Shown in pieces: positions 52,206-60,260 of a DNA stretch of 64,000 nt. The stretch is from Streptomyces coelicoflavus. GTDB lineage: Bacteria; Actinomycetota; Actinomycetes; Streptomycetales; Streptomycetaceae. The translations under genes were made by a program, and so were the position numbers. The notes beneath the pieces were generated by a model. The model was not told the origin of the DNA. It saw nothing but the letters and a program-made list of their open reading frames with translations, and searched no databases. The stretch spans positions 806,001 through 870,000 of the forward strand of contig NZ_BEWB01000002.1 of the NCBI RefSeq assembly GCF_003112555.1, read 5' to 3'. How positions within the stretch are numbered: the first letter of the stretch is position 1; each line of letters opens with the position of its first letter.

Positions 52206-52466
52206 ATGATCGAGCTGGACCGGGACGCCATGACGCCGATGTACGTGCAGCTGGCCAACGTGCTGCGCGACCGCATCCACGCGGGTGAAATCCCGGTAGG
52301 CCGGCGCCTGCCCTCCCAAGCTGAGCTGGAGGCGGAAACGGGCGGCATCGTCTCCCGGCGCACGATCAAGAGCGCGCTCGAGGTACTCGCCGATGAGGGC
52401 CTGGTGCAGGGCGTGCAGGGGAAGGGCGTGTTCGTCATCGCGCTCCCCGCGGGCGGCCAGTCGTAG
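52206..52466 (+). CDS. GntR-family winged-helix regulator (single domain)
   Basis: An 86-residue protein consisting of only the GntR DNA-binding domain: MYVQLANVLRDRIHAGEIPVGRRLPSQAELEAETGGIVSRRTIKSALEVLADEGLVQGVQGKGVFV. There is no ligand-binding domain, as in short GntR/KorSA-like regulators of actinobacterial elements. It is a likely repressor of the divergent small genes or of the element replication genes. Leaderless start. Confidence 0.85.
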   Translation: MIELDRDAMTPMYVQLANVLRDRIHAGEIPVGRRLPSQAELEAETGGIVSRRTIKSALEVLADEGLVQGVQGKGVFVIALPAGGQS

Positions 52467-52511
52467 GGGCTGGTGGGCGAGGGTCCGCCCCACGCGGGCG
52501 CGGGCACGACT

Positions 52512-52542
52512 GAGGGGCGCGACCGCGTAGGCCACGCCCCTC
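52512..52542. terminator. Hairpin between convergent genes
   Basis: GAGGGGCG (52512-52519) pairs with CGCCCCTC (52535-52542) across a 15-nt loop. It lies between the GntR gene and the convergent hypothetical gene. Confidence 0.6.
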
Positions 52543-52556
52543 GCCCCCTGCCGCAC

Positions 52557-52922
52557 TCACGCCCGGCGGGTGATCCCCACCCCCAGCCGCTCACCCAGCT
52601 TCACCAGCTGCTCCGGGTCCCCCGGGCACACGGCCGCGTGCCGCACCTCCCACACCCCGGACACCGTCACCCCAGCCTTCACCCGACAGTGCGGGCAGCG
52701 GGCCGTCGTGGCGGCCCTACGGTGCGCCGTGAGCGCCTGCCGCAACTCCACCGGAGCATCGTCCGGGATGACCGGTACGACGACCGTGGCGGGCCCGCAC
52801 TGCCACACCTCGTGCTCACCGTCCGGTGTTGTGCGCAGCAGCTGCGGCACGGCGGCCTGTACGAGGGCGACGATCTGCGCCGAGTCGGCACGGTGCTTCC
52901 GCGGCTTCGTCTTCCGGCTCAC
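52557..52922 (-). CDS. Hypothetical protein after the tape-measure gene
   Basis: A 121-residue protein. A basic start (SRKTKPRKHR), then VWQCGPATVVVPVIPDDAPVE, and ARCPHCRVKAGV with CxxC plus HAAVCPG give a likely four-Cys/His zinc site. It starts 3 bp after the tape-measure stop and is co-transcribed. In phages this position often holds minor tail proteins, but this protein does not look like one I know. Confidence 0.6.
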   Translation of the reverse strand: MSRKTKPRKHRADSAQIVALVQAAVPQLLRTTPDGEHEVWQCGPATVVVPVIPDDAPVELRQALTAHRRAATTARCPHCRVKAGVTVSGVWEVRHAAVCPGDPEQLVKLGERLGVGITRRA

Positions 52923-52925
52923 GCC

Positions 52926-55313
52926 CTACCTCCCCAGCACGAATTGCACGTCGCCGCCGCTGACGCCGACACGCTGGCGGATGAGCTTGATGATCGCGTC
53001 GCCGAGTTCGCTGCCGCCGTCGAGCCGGACGACTCGGGGCGCCTGCGCCCCGCGGCCGCCCTGCCCGCCGCCGACGGCCCCCATGCTCGCCGACATGGTC
53101 GCCGACGGTGTAGGCGTGTCCACCAGGCCCGACATCGTCCGGTCGACGACGCCGGCGTTGTCCGTGATGCCCTTCGCGATACCCGCGGGGATCCACCGGC
53201 CGATGTCCTTCGCCATGACCTTCGACGGCGAACTGATGCCGAGGGCCTTCGCGATCGGGCCCGGCACCAGATCCTTCGCCCAGCCGATCAGCGTGGAACG
53301 CAGCCAGGAACCCATGGACTTGATCCCATTCCACAAGCCGCGGACCACGTCGACGCCCTTGCTGTACAGCAGCGAGCCCAGGTTGCCGATCGCTCCGGTG
53401 ATCCGGCCTGGGATGCCCCGCACCCAGCTGATGAAACCGACGACCTTCTGCGCCGTCGCCGTACTGAACCGCTGCCAGTGCCGGGCCGCCGTCGAGGCCA
53501 GCATCGACCCGAGCGCGGCCAGCGCACCGACCGTCTTACCGGGCAGCTCCTTCACCGAGGAGACCAGGCTGTTCCAGGTGCGGGAGATCGGCCCGGACAC
53601 GTACTTCGACCACAGGCCGCCGAACCAGTCGCTGATCGCCTCGCCCCACTCGGGCAGCTTCACCTGCGCGGCCTGGATCAGCTTCGCGACGAACCCGCCG
53701 ATGATCAGGCCCACGGTCGCGGCGACACCGGCGATCAGCAGCTCCGGCAGGAACGCCAGCGCCAGCAGGAACGCAGCAGCGAACGCCGCGACCTTGAAGA
53801 ACGCCGTCGGGTTGGCCATGGCCCACTCGGCGGCCCGCGACCCGGCCATCGCCAGCCCTTCGGCGATCTTCGGTCCGATCGTCGCGATCTTCGAGGCGAT
53901 CGCGTCACCGAGCATCGGCACAAAGGCGGACAGCTTCGCCGCGAGCGACGCGCCGTCCATACCCGCGGTGGCCGTGTCCCAGATCCCGCCGAGCTTCTTC
54001 CCGAACGAGGCCAGGCCCGGGATCACGGTGCCGCCGAGGAAGTCGACGACGCCCTGTTGCAGGCCGCGCTGGAACTGCTTGACGCGGGTGCCGGCGTTGT
54101 CCCGCAGCGCATTGCCCGCCTCATCGAGGGTGCCCTTGAAGTCACCCAGCCGCTCGTTCGCCTGCGACGGATCGATGGACAGCAGCGCCTTCGACAGGTC
54201 CTCAGACTGCGTGCCCAGCAGCTCCTGAGACAGCCGGTAGCGCTCGCTCGGGTCCTTGACCGCACGGAGCCGATCCGTGATCAGGTCGAGCATCGCCGCA
54301 GCCTCCGGACCGCCCTTGCCGAACGCGGCAGCAGCCTCGTTCGCGTCGATCTTCAGCTTCTGCAAGCCCTCGGCGCCGGACAGGTCCTGAACACGAATGT
54401 TCAGCTCCTTCAGCGCGTCCGCGACCTTGTCGCTGTCCTTCGACGCGCCGTCGAATCCCTGCTGCATGATGCCGAGAGCCTGCGACCCCGTGAGCCCAAG
54501 ATCCCGGAACTGTGTCGGGTACTCGTTCAGGGTCTCCAGCATGTCGTCGGCACGCTTGTCGTTGATCTGGAACGCCTTGCCGATCAGGTCCAGGCCCTCG
54601 TTGGCGTCCCTGACCATGCCGGTGCGGATCATCTGTCCGACGGCGGTCGTGGCGTCGCCGAGGTCTACCTCGAAGGTCTTCGACAGGTCGGTGACCTTCC
54701 GGCTGATGCTCTCGATCTGCGCGTTCGTGGCGTCCGGCGGGATGAGTCCGGACTGCATCGCGTGCCGGATGGCCTGCGTGCCCTCCTCGAAGGTGTCGGT
54801 GACCGCCGAGGTGTACAGGCGTCCGGCGATCTCGCCGTACCGCTTGGCCTCGGCGGGGGTGGCGCCGAGCTGCGCCCGGAGCTTGCCGACGGCCTGGCCC
54901 TGGTCCATGGCCTCGCCGAACGCCTGCATCAGCAGAGCCCCGGCAGCGGCACCGACCCCGGCCGCGGCGAGCTTCAGGCCGCCTTTGAGCTTGTCTCCGA
55001 TGGTCTGGCTGGCCTGCTCTGCGCCTTCCCCGCCGGAGTCGGCGAGGCCGTCCCCGAGGGCGTCTCCGGCGTCGTCTCCGGCCTGGCGGGCGGCGGTGGT
55101 GAACCGGCCGCGCAGGTCCCGCAGTCGGCCGTCAGCGCCTGCGACGATGCCGTCGCCGAGCTGCTGCCCGGCCTGCTGCCCGGCCCGATCGGCGTCGTCG
55201 GCCATCGTCTGTCCGGAGGCCCGCAGCAGGCCCTCGGCACGGTTCAGACCCGACGTCATGCCCCGCGGGTCGGCGGTGATGGTGGCGACCAGCTCACCGA
55301 CGTTCAACGTCAT
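52926..55313 (-). CDS. Phage tail tape-measure protein
   Basis: A 795-residue protein. LNVGELVATITADPRGMTSGLNRAEGLLRA and the following Ala-rich heptads match tape-measure proteins; a Gly/Ala-rich hydrophobic region with membrane-like segments (TAFFKVAAFAAAFLLALAFLPELLIAGVAATVGLIIGGF near residues 500-540) and GIKSMGSWLRSTL...IAKALGISSPSKVMAKDIGRWIPAGIAKGI near the end are the usual tape-measure C-terminal motifs. It sets tail length and helps DNA passage in siphophages. No tail tube, chaperone or capsid gene is nearby. The ATG at 55311-55313 follows GGTAGGGCGG. Confidence 0.85.
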   Translation of the reverse strand: MTLNVGELVATITADPRGMTSGLNRAEGLLRASGQTMADDADRAGQQAGQQLGDGIVAGADGRLRDLRGRFTTAARQAGDDAGDALGDGLADSGGEGAEQASQTIGDKLKGGLKLAAAGVGAAAGALLMQAFGEAMDQGQAVGKLRAQLGATPAEAKRYGEIAGRLYTSAVTDTFEEGTQAIRHAMQSGLIPPDATNAQIESISRKVTDLSKTFEVDLGDATTAVGQMIRTGMVRDANEGLDLIGKAFQINDKRADDMLETLNEYPTQFRDLGLTGSQALGIMQQGFDGASKDSDKVADALKELNIRVQDLSGAEGLQKLKIDANEAAAAFGKGGPEAAAMLDLITDRLRAVKDPSERYRLSQELLGTQSEDLSKALLSIDPSQANERLGDFKGTLDEAGNALRDNAGTRVKQFQRGLQQGVVDFLGGTVIPGLASFGKKLGGIWDTATAGMDGASLAAKLSAFVPMLGDAIASKIATIGPKIAEGLAMAGSRAAEWAMANPTAFFKVAAFAAAFLLALAFLPELLIAGVAATVGLIIGGFVAKLIQAAQVKLPEWGEAISDWFGGLWSKYVSGPISRTWNSLVSSVKELPGKTVGALAALGSMLASTAARHWQRFSTATAQKVVGFISWVRGIPGRITGAIGNLGSLLYSKGVDVVRGLWNGIKSMGSWLRSTLIGWAKDLVPGPIAKALGISSPSKVMAKDIGRWIPAGIAKGITDNAGVVDRTMSGLVDTPTPSATMSASMGAVGGGQGGRGAQAPRVVRLDGGSELGDAIIKLIRQRVGVSGGDVQFVLGR

Positions 55314-55323
55314 GCCGGCCGCC

Positions 55324-55956
55324 CTACCGTCCGCCCGCAGCCCGCGGCGGGTGCAGCATCCCCGAGTTGCCGAGCGCACGGGTCACCGACTCCCCACCGG
55401 GGATGTCGAACGTGGTCTTGCCGAAGTCGCTGCCAGCCCGCTGGAGCAGGTAGCGCACCAGCGGACCGACGAGGCTGTCGGCCGTCTGGTGCTGCTGCCC
55501 GTCGATGACGACGTACGGGGCCCGGCCGTGCGTGGCGTCGGACACCTGGAGGCGCTCGCAGTCGCCGTGCGGCCGCAGCCGCTGGTGGGCCTGCCGGATC
55601 GCGGTGTTGCGGTCCAGGCAGGCGGTGATCAGGTCCCGTACCGCGGCGTCGGCGGCGGCGTACTTGGCGGTGATCTCGGTGAAGGAGTGCGCGTCGAGGT
55701 CGGCGGCGGCGTCACCGATGGCCTGCTGCCTCTTGGCTGCGGCCTGCTCGGTGCGCAGCTGCTCGGCGCGCTTGCGGGCGCCCTCGAGCTGGAGGCCGGC
55801 GACGTGCCGTTGGGTGCGGGCGCGTTCGATGTCGGCGGGGTCGATGACCTCACCGGCGATCACGCGGGTTTCGAGGTCGGCGAGTGCCGTGTCCGCGTCG
55901 GTGACGGCCTGGACGGCGGTCTGCTCGATCTCGTCGGGGGTCTGCTGCTCGCTCAT
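55324..55956 (-). CDS. Coiled-coil protein of unknown function (element)
   Basis: A 210-residue protein with a long helical, Ala/Gln/Glu-rich N-terminal half (about residues 1-110, EIEQTAVQAVTDADTALADLE) suited to coiled coil, then a more globular half with HGDCERLQVSDATHGRAPYVVIDGQQHQTADSLVGPLVRYLL. Family not recognised. It begins by overlapping the next upstream gene (ATGA) and precedes the tape-measure gene by 10 bp, so a structural or scaffolding role is possible. Confidence 0.65.
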   Translation of the reverse strand: MSEQQTPDEIEQTAVQAVTDADTALADLETRVIAGEVIDPADIERARTQRHVAGLQLEGARKRAEQLRTEQAAAKRQQAIGDAAADLDAHSFTEITAKYAAADAAVRDLITACLDRNTAIRQAHQRLRPHGDCERLQVSDATHGRAPYVVIDGQQHQTADSLVGPLVRYLLQRAGSDFGKTTFDIPGGESVTRALGNSGMLHPPRAAGGR

Positions 55957-56225
55957 GCTGCGTCGCCTCCGATCGGGTGGAGGCGGGAGGCGCGGCGGAC
56001 GGTGAGTGCGGCTTCCACCTTCTCCGAGTCGGCGCGGTTCTTCGCGCGCCGCTCCTGCCGCTTGAGGTCGTCGGCGTGCCGGCGCATGTCCGCGGCCTGC
56101 TGCCTGATGTCGAACGCGTCGTCCTGGTCGGCGGCGTCGGCCTGCTGCTTGAGTTCGGCGGCCTTGGCGTACGCCTCAGCGCTCGTCTGCGGCTCGTTCT
56201 GCCGATGCTGGTCCTGGCTTCCCAC
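55953..56225 (-). CDS. Small coiled-coil protein (element)
   Basis: A 90-residue highly charged protein (SAEAYAKAAELKQQADAADQDDAFDIRQQAADMRRHADDLKRQERRAKNRADSE) that is predicted to be almost wholly helical. Its start lies 50 bp inside the 3' end of the upstream gene. Function unknown. Confidence 0.62.
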   Translation of the reverse strand: MGSQDQHRQNEPQTSAEAYAKAAELKQQADAADQDDAFDIRQQAADMRRHADDLKRQERRAKNRADSEKVEAALTVRRASRLHPIGGDAA

Positions 56226-56628
56226 CCGTGTTCTCCTCGCGCCCGTAGCGGTAGCTGTCCAGGGCGGAGGAGTCGATGAGCCAACCGCCCGCGGTACGCC
56301 GGGCGGGGAGACGGCCAGCGAGGCAGAGGCGGCGGATGTAGCTCGGGTGGCACCCGATCAGGTCCGCGGCCTCTGCCACGCTGAACACGTTCCTCACTCC
56401 GGACTCGTCCACGGTGACGGGTGCGGCGGGTGGGGTAGCGGGTTCGCTACTGCGGCGGCCCTGGGCTGCGTTGTGCAGCTCCCGCAGGAGTCGGTCGGTC
56501 AGGGCGGTGGGCTTGCCCCCGGTGCGCAGGGAGAGGGCGATCAGGCCCAGGGTCAGGACCTGTTCGAGTTGCCCGGCTGCTGAGCGGGGGACGGCGAGGA
56601 GGAGCGTCTCCTCGTCGGTGTCAGCCAT
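56176..56628 (-). CDS. Helix-turn-helix protein with MerR/excisionase-like domain
   Basis: A 150-residue protein. The C-terminal half VFSVAEAADLIGCHPSYIRRLCLAGRLPARRTAGGWLIDSSALDSYRYG is an HTH_17/excisionase-type winged DNA-binding domain (about residues 82-128). The N-terminal half is helical. Co-transcribed with the gene upstream (8-bp overlap). It may regulate the structural genes; the separate Xis candidate is at 60.8 kb. Confidence 0.72.
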   Translation of the reverse strand: MADTDEETLLLAVPRSAAGQLEQVLTLGLIALSLRTGGKPTALTDRLLRELHNAAQGRRSSEPATPPAAPVTVDESGVRNVFSVAEAADLIGCHPSYIRRLCLAGRLPARRTAGGWLIDSSALDSYRYGREENTGGKPGPASAERAADER

Positions 56629-56902
56629 CGGTCGGCCCTTCCCGTCGGGCGAGCCGCTCCAGCAGCTCCCGGCGGACGACGGCGGCGACGTCGGCCCGCG
56701 CCGTCGCTTCGTCCAGCCCGGCGCGGCCGGCCATGGCGCCGACGGTGAACGCGCCGATGCCGCAGACCACGGTGACCAGGTCGGGCCAGGGCAGGGTTTC
56801 GAGGAGTTCGGACACGTCGTCGTGGCGGTCCTCGGCGGCGGCGGCGAGGACGGCCCAGCAGCGGTCGGTGAGTTCGTCGGGGGACAGCAGTTCCTCGGTC
56901 AC
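56621..56902 (-). CDS. Hypothetical helical protein (element)
   Basis: A 93-residue, acidic, all-helical protein (LSPDELTDRCWAVLAAAAEDRHDDVSELLETLPWPDLVTVVCG). GTG at 56902 overlaps the upstream stop (GTGA), which decides the start over a longer frame. Family unknown. Confidence 0.62.
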   Translation of the reverse strand: MTEELLSPDELTDRCWAVLAAAAEDRHDDVSELLETLPWPDLVTVVCGIGAFTVGAMAGRAGLDEATARADVAAVVRRELLERLARREGPTDG

Positions 56903-57192
56903 TCCCTCACCCCCGCGACGACGCGGCGGGCGGCACCAATGGCGGTCTGCGTGATCAGGTCCGCGCCTTCCCCGGGGTCGGCGGTGGCGAGCCGCTCGAT
57001 GACGGGCCCGGTGGGCCGGTCTTCGCCGTCGCCGTACAGCCACTTGAGGGCCTGGCTCATGGCCGTGAGGACGTCCTGACTGGGCAGGGTGAAGGTTCGG
57101 CCGGCCTCGGTGTGGAACGTGATGTCGTGGACGGTGAGCACGGTCTCGGCGCGGTCCAGGCGGGCGGCCAGACGACCGAGGGCGCGGCTCAC
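56899..57192 (-). CDS. Hypothetical protein (element)
   Basis: A 97-residue protein: LGRLAARLDRAETVLTVHDITFHTEAGRTFTLPSQDVLTAMSQALKWLYGDGEDRPTGPVIERLA. A helix, a short sheet, then helices; no known family. The stop overlaps the next gene (GTGA) and the start overlaps the upstream gene by 4 bp (ATGA), so it is translated in series. Confidence 0.62.
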   Translation of the reverse strand: MSRALGRLAARLDRAETVLTVHDITFHTEAGRTFTLPSQDVLTAMSQALKWLYGDGEDRPTGPVIERLATADPGEGADLITQTAIGAARRVVAGVRE

Positions 57193-57542
57193 TGACGCTC
57201 TCCAAGGCGGGCCTCGATCTCGGCCATGCGCTCCTCGAACTCCACGCTGGCACGCAGCGGCAGGAGGGTGTCGAAGATGACGCGGGCGGCCTGGATCTGG
57301 TTACGGGTGTCCGGGTCGTCCAGGGCCCGGAAGAGGGTTTCCGCGGCTCGGATCGCGCCGGTGGCGAGCATGCCGGCCGCGTTCTGGAGGAGCTGCTTGC
57401 GGGTGTCGCGGACCTCGGCGCCGAAGTCGGGGTCGTGGACCCAGCGTTGCACGGTGCGGGTGGTGACCCCGGCGGCCTCGGCGGCCTGGGCGGTGGTGAG
57501 GCCCTGTGCGAGGGCGGTGACGGCTGCGGGGCGTCCGTTCAT
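57189..57542 (-). CDS. Terminase small subunit-like helix-turn-helix protein
   Basis: A 117-residue protein. RPAAVTALAQGLTTAQAAEAAGVTTRTVQRWVHDPDFGAEVRDTRKQLLQNAAGMLATGAIRAAETLFRALDD resembles the N-terminal DNA-binding segment of phage terminase small subunits (phBC6A51-type), which bind pac sites. No large terminase follows, so it may instead recruit a helper-phage terminase or act as a plain regulator. First gene of the minus-strand structural block. Confidence 0.68.
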   Translation of the reverse strand: MNGRPAAVTALAQGLTTAQAAEAAGVTTRTVQRWVHDPDFGAEVRDTRKQLLQNAAGMLATGAIRAAETLFRALDDPDTRNQIQAARVIFDTLLPLRASVEFEERMAEIEARLGERQ

Positions 57543-57615
57543 CGGGGTGCCTTTCGGGGGGTGTGGTTACGCGCGCGTGTGAGAGCGACAGGGTGCGCCG
57601 CGGTGCGACGCGGGG

Positions 57616-57861
57616 TCAGTCGTTGGCGGGGTCGTGGTTGGGCCGGTAGACGGCCTCCCAATTGCTGCTCCTGAACGACCGGTTGGGGACGAGGCTGGGG
57701 GGCAGTCCGGGACCGTTCGCGATGTAGGGCAGCAGGATGTGGCCGAGCGTGCCGTCCGGGTCGGTGGAGGTGCTGGGCATCCAGCCGACGATCGGTTCGA
57801 GGGCGGGGTCGTCGTCGGTCTTGAGGTACCAGCCGGGTGCGGCGGGGATGAGGTCGGTCAT
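57616..57861 (-). CDS. Hypothetical small protein (element)
   Basis: An 81-residue protein starting MTDLIPAAPGWYLKTDDDPALEPIVGWM, with aromatic, Pro-rich sequence and an acidic terminus (HDPAND). No family recognised. Separated from the AAA-ATPase gene by the terminator and the iteron-like repeats. Confidence 0.58.
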   Translation of the reverse strand: MTDLIPAAPGWYLKTDDDPALEPIVGWMPSTSTDPDGTLGHILLPYIANGPGLPPSLVPNRSFRSSNWEAVYRPNHDPAND

Positions 57862-57887
57862 GTGGACTTCCGTTTCTGGTGGGGGGT

Positions 57888-57923
57888 CACGCTCCCCTCC
57901 TTCTAAGAGGAGGGGGGAGCGTG
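57888..57923 (-). terminator. Hairpin terminator after the RepA-like gene
   Basis: CACGCTCCCC on the left pairs with GGGGAGCGTG on the right, with further TCCT/AGGA pairing inside and a 2-nt bulge. It separates the replication module from the 81-residue gene. Confidence 0.7.
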
Positions 57924-57931
57924 AGACCCCT

Positions 57932-58053
57932 GGTGCGTGTGGGTGCGTGTGGTGGTGCGTGAGGCTGTGATCTGCGGTTTTCGGTTTGGCGTGAGGGTGC
58001 GTGAGGGGTGCGTGACCCCCTCGCCCGGTGAGGGGTGCGTGAGGGGGTCCGTG
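57932..58053. repeat. Iteron-like GGTGCGTG repeats
   Basis: GGTGCGTG occurs perfectly at 57932, 57942, 57954, 57996, 58007 and 58034, and with one mismatch (GGTCCGTG) at 58046. It lies in a 134-bp non-coding space just beyond the stop of the RepA-like gene. Spacing varies from 10 to 42 bp. The copies are all in the same orientation. Such short directly repeated sequences next to a rep gene are typical of iteron origins. Confidence 0.7.
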
Positions 58054-58057
58054 AGGG

Positions 58058-59134
58058 TCATGACGCCTGCTGTGACGGGACGTACGCCCGCCCGGGAAAC
58101 CAACGGGTTGGATCTCCGGGGGCCGCGGCGTCGACCTTTGTCAGCAGGCCCTGGTCGACGAGCTTGGTGAGCTTGCGACGTGCCTTTTCCCGGTCCGAGG
58201 AGCTGGGCTTCTTGGTCTCGAAGAGGGCTGCGGCGGCATCTACGGCGGTGAGGCCGTGGACACCCTTGATACGGGCCATGTCGAGGAGGTCGACGGTGTG
58301 CCGGACGGTCGTGAGGCCGCTGGCGTGGTCGTGCAGGAGCTGGAAGGGCCCGACCTCGTTCATGGGCTGCTTGAGGTGGCGGAAGGACACGATGGGGTCG
58401 CCTGCCTCGCCCCACAGCATGACCACGGATCCTGATCCGGCGGTGATCCATACCGATCCGTAGACGTCCTCGAGCTTGTTGGGCTCGCCGCCGTTCGTGC
58501 CGGCCTTCTTGGTGTGGTGGTTCTCCAGCACCTGGACGCCCTCGGCGAGGGCCTTCTGTCGGGCCCGGTTGTATCCGGCGCCGACCTCGTCGTTGGAGAT
58601 GCCGATCGCGCCGTCCTTGATGGAGTCGATCAGGACCGTGTCTGCCTTCGCGCGCTCGCACATCGCGGCGAGGACTTCCGGCCGCTTGGCGAGGTCGTAC
58701 GGCGGCGGGCCCTCCCAGACGACCAGGTGCTCGTTCAGGAAGGCCTCGTCGTCGTTGCCGTAGATCCGGCGCCCGGCTCGGCGAGCCTGCGCGGGCCGGT
58801 CCATCATGAGCATCAGGACGCGCTTGCTGCCCTGCTGCACGGGGAGGCCCAAGACGGTGTCCTGGAGCCCGAGGCGGGCCCGGATGATCTGGTGGGCGAT
58901 CGTGGTCTTCCCGACGCCCTGGGGCCCCGCGAGGATCAGCGATTCGCCCTCTGCCCACAGCACGTCGCCGCCCTCTCCCCAGACCGCGGGGGGCGTCTCC
59001 TGCGCCTGGAGGAAGAACGTGCCGCCCGGGGTGAACGACTTCGGGAGGAGGTCCTCCTCCGGGGCGTTCTCGGCGGCGGTGTGGGCGTCGGACTCGGCCT
59101 TGACGTTCTCGGCCCACTCGGGGTTCTGGTTCAC
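58058..59134 (-). CDS. RepA-like AAA ATPase (RecA/DnaB-type, replication)
   Basis: A 358-residue protein with a RepA/KaiC-type core (AAA_25-like): Walker A GPQGVGKTT (about 70-78), VLMLMMDRPAQARRAGRRIYG, Walker B VLIDSIKD, and a C-terminal winged-helix (EKARRKLTKLVDQGLLTKV). This is the group of hexameric RepA-like helicases of phages and plasmids. It probably unwinds the element origin, and the iteron-like repeats lie next to it. GTG start overlaps the primase stop. Confidence 0.85.
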   Translation of the reverse strand: MNQNPEWAENVKAESDAHTAAENAPEEDLLPKSFTPGGTFFLQAQETPPAVWGEGGDVLWAEGESLILAGPQGVGKTTIAHQIIRARLGLQDTVLGLPVQQGSKRVLMLMMDRPAQARRAGRRIYGNDDEAFLNEHLVVWEGPPPYDLAKRPEVLAAMCERAKADTVLIDSIKDGAIGISNDEVGAGYNRARQKALAEGVQVLENHHTKKAGTNGGEPNKLEDVYGSVWITAGSGSVVMLWGEAGDPIVSFRHLKQPMNEVGPFQLLHDHASGLTTVRHTVDLLDMARIKGVHGLTAVDAAAALFETKKPSSSDREKARRKLTKLVDQGLLTKVDAAAPGDPTRWFPGRAYVPSQQAS

Positions 59135-59979
59135 GCCGTCACCTCCGGGTCCTGCGGGTGCGGGACCGGGGCCCAGACGTTGAGGAAGTCGGCGTCCTTG
59201 TGGCCGGCGGCGAAGTGGTCGGCGGCGTCCTTGCCGGTGCGGGCCTGGACGACGTACACCGAGCGGGCCAGGCCGCGGAGGCTGTCGACGACGGCGATCG
59301 CGTGCTCCCGGCCCTTGTCGTCCCGGTCGGCAACGATGGTCACGTCCGCGCCTTCGAAGTACGCGGAGTGCTCACCAGTCCATTTCCCGGCGCCGCCCGC
59401 GTTGCAGGTGGCTTCGAGGCCGTGGTCGACGAGGGCGTGGACGTCCTTCTCGCCCTCGGCGATCCAGATCACGCGGTCGTTCTCCTTTGCGGCCAGCAGC
59501 TCGGGCAGCCTGTAGGGGACCAGGGGCACGAGGCGCTTGCCGTCAGGGCCGTTGAGGGACCAGCGGCGCCCCGACCGGGTGGTGGTGTCCGGGCGCCACT
59601 GCGCGAAGTCCTTGTGGTCGCAGCGGGTGACGCCGTGGACGACGGCACCGTTGGCGTCGCGGTACACGTACTGAGCGACCCGCTTGTGGCCGTGCCGGGT
59701 GCAGGGCAGCCAGACGTCGTCTGCGGGCCGCTCGCGCTCGGGCAGGGGTTCGTCGTACAGGTCGGACTCGGTCCAGCCGAGCGCGGCGAGGAACTCGCTG
59801 TTCCCGTCGCACTTGTGGCAGTGGATGACGAGGGAGCCGTTGTTCCCGGGCCGGAAGGCCACGGTGTCCGGGGCGTCGCCGTCGTGGCAGATACCGCGGG
59901 TGCGCATGGCCCCGCCCCGGTACAGGGTCGGCTCGCCCTTGTCCCTGAGGAGGTCGGCGAGCCGGTTGAAGGCGTTCAC
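59131..59979 (-). CDS. DNA primase, CHC2-like zinc plus Toprim (element)
   Basis: A 282-residue primase. Zinc ligands are Cys31, His32, Cys54 and Cys57 (GICHDG and CHKC). Toprim motifs are IAEGEKDVHAL (about 173-183) and VADRDDKGREHA (about 217-228), giving the usual Glu and Asp-x-Asp metal residues. No helicase domain is fused; the RepA-like protein supplies it. GTG at 59979 overlaps the previous stop. Primes element DNA replication. Confidence 0.87.
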   Translation of the reverse strand: MNAFNRLADLLRDKGEPTLYRGGAMRTRGICHDGDAPDTVAFRPGNNGSLVIHCHKCDGNSEFLAALGWTESDLYDEPLPERERPADDVWLPCTRHGHKRVAQYVYRDANGAVVHGVTRCDHKDFAQWRPDTTTRSGRRWSLNGPDGKRLVPLVPYRLPELLAAKENDRVIWIAEGEKDVHALVDHGLEATCNAGGAGKWTGEHSAYFEGADVTIVADRDDKGREHAIAVVDSLRGLARSVYVVQARTGKDAADHFAAGHKDADFLNVWAPVPHPQDPEVTA

Positions 59980-60260
59980 TTACGGGTCTCCCGCTTGCTC
60001 TTGGCGACCTCATCCGCGGTGCGGGTGACGTCGGCGACCCAGCGGCGCGCGCAGGCGAGGACGGCGCGGAGGCTGGGCTGTTCCTGGAGGCTTGCTCGGA
60101 TCGACTGCATGACGAGGACGCGGCGGGCCCGCTCGCGCATCAGGGCGGCGTAGGTGGGGCCGATCTCGTCGGTGCTGGGGGTCGGCCACTGGCCGGGAAC
60201 GCGGGGGCGCCCCGGCGCCGTGGTGGCGTCGGGGCTCCCCTGCGTTGTGCGGGCGGTCAT
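59976..60260 (-). CDS. Hypothetical basic protein (element)
   Basis: A 94-residue basic, Pro-rich protein: TEIGPTYAALMRERARRVLVMQSIRASLQEQPSLRAVLACARRWVADV is its helical core. Overlaps the primase start. No family recognised; DNA binding is possible from its charge. Confidence 0.6.
   Translation of the reverse strand: MTARTTQGSPDATTAPGRPRVPGQWPTPSTDEIGPTYAALMRERARRVLVMQSIRASLQEQPSLRAVLACARRWVADVTRTADEVAKSKRETRK

Noticed and set aside
52473..55508. 1011-codon plus-strand frame opposite the tape-measure gene
   Set aside because: Shadow of the tape-measure gene; the protein is low-complexity with Arg/Ala/Gly bias and no recognisable fold.
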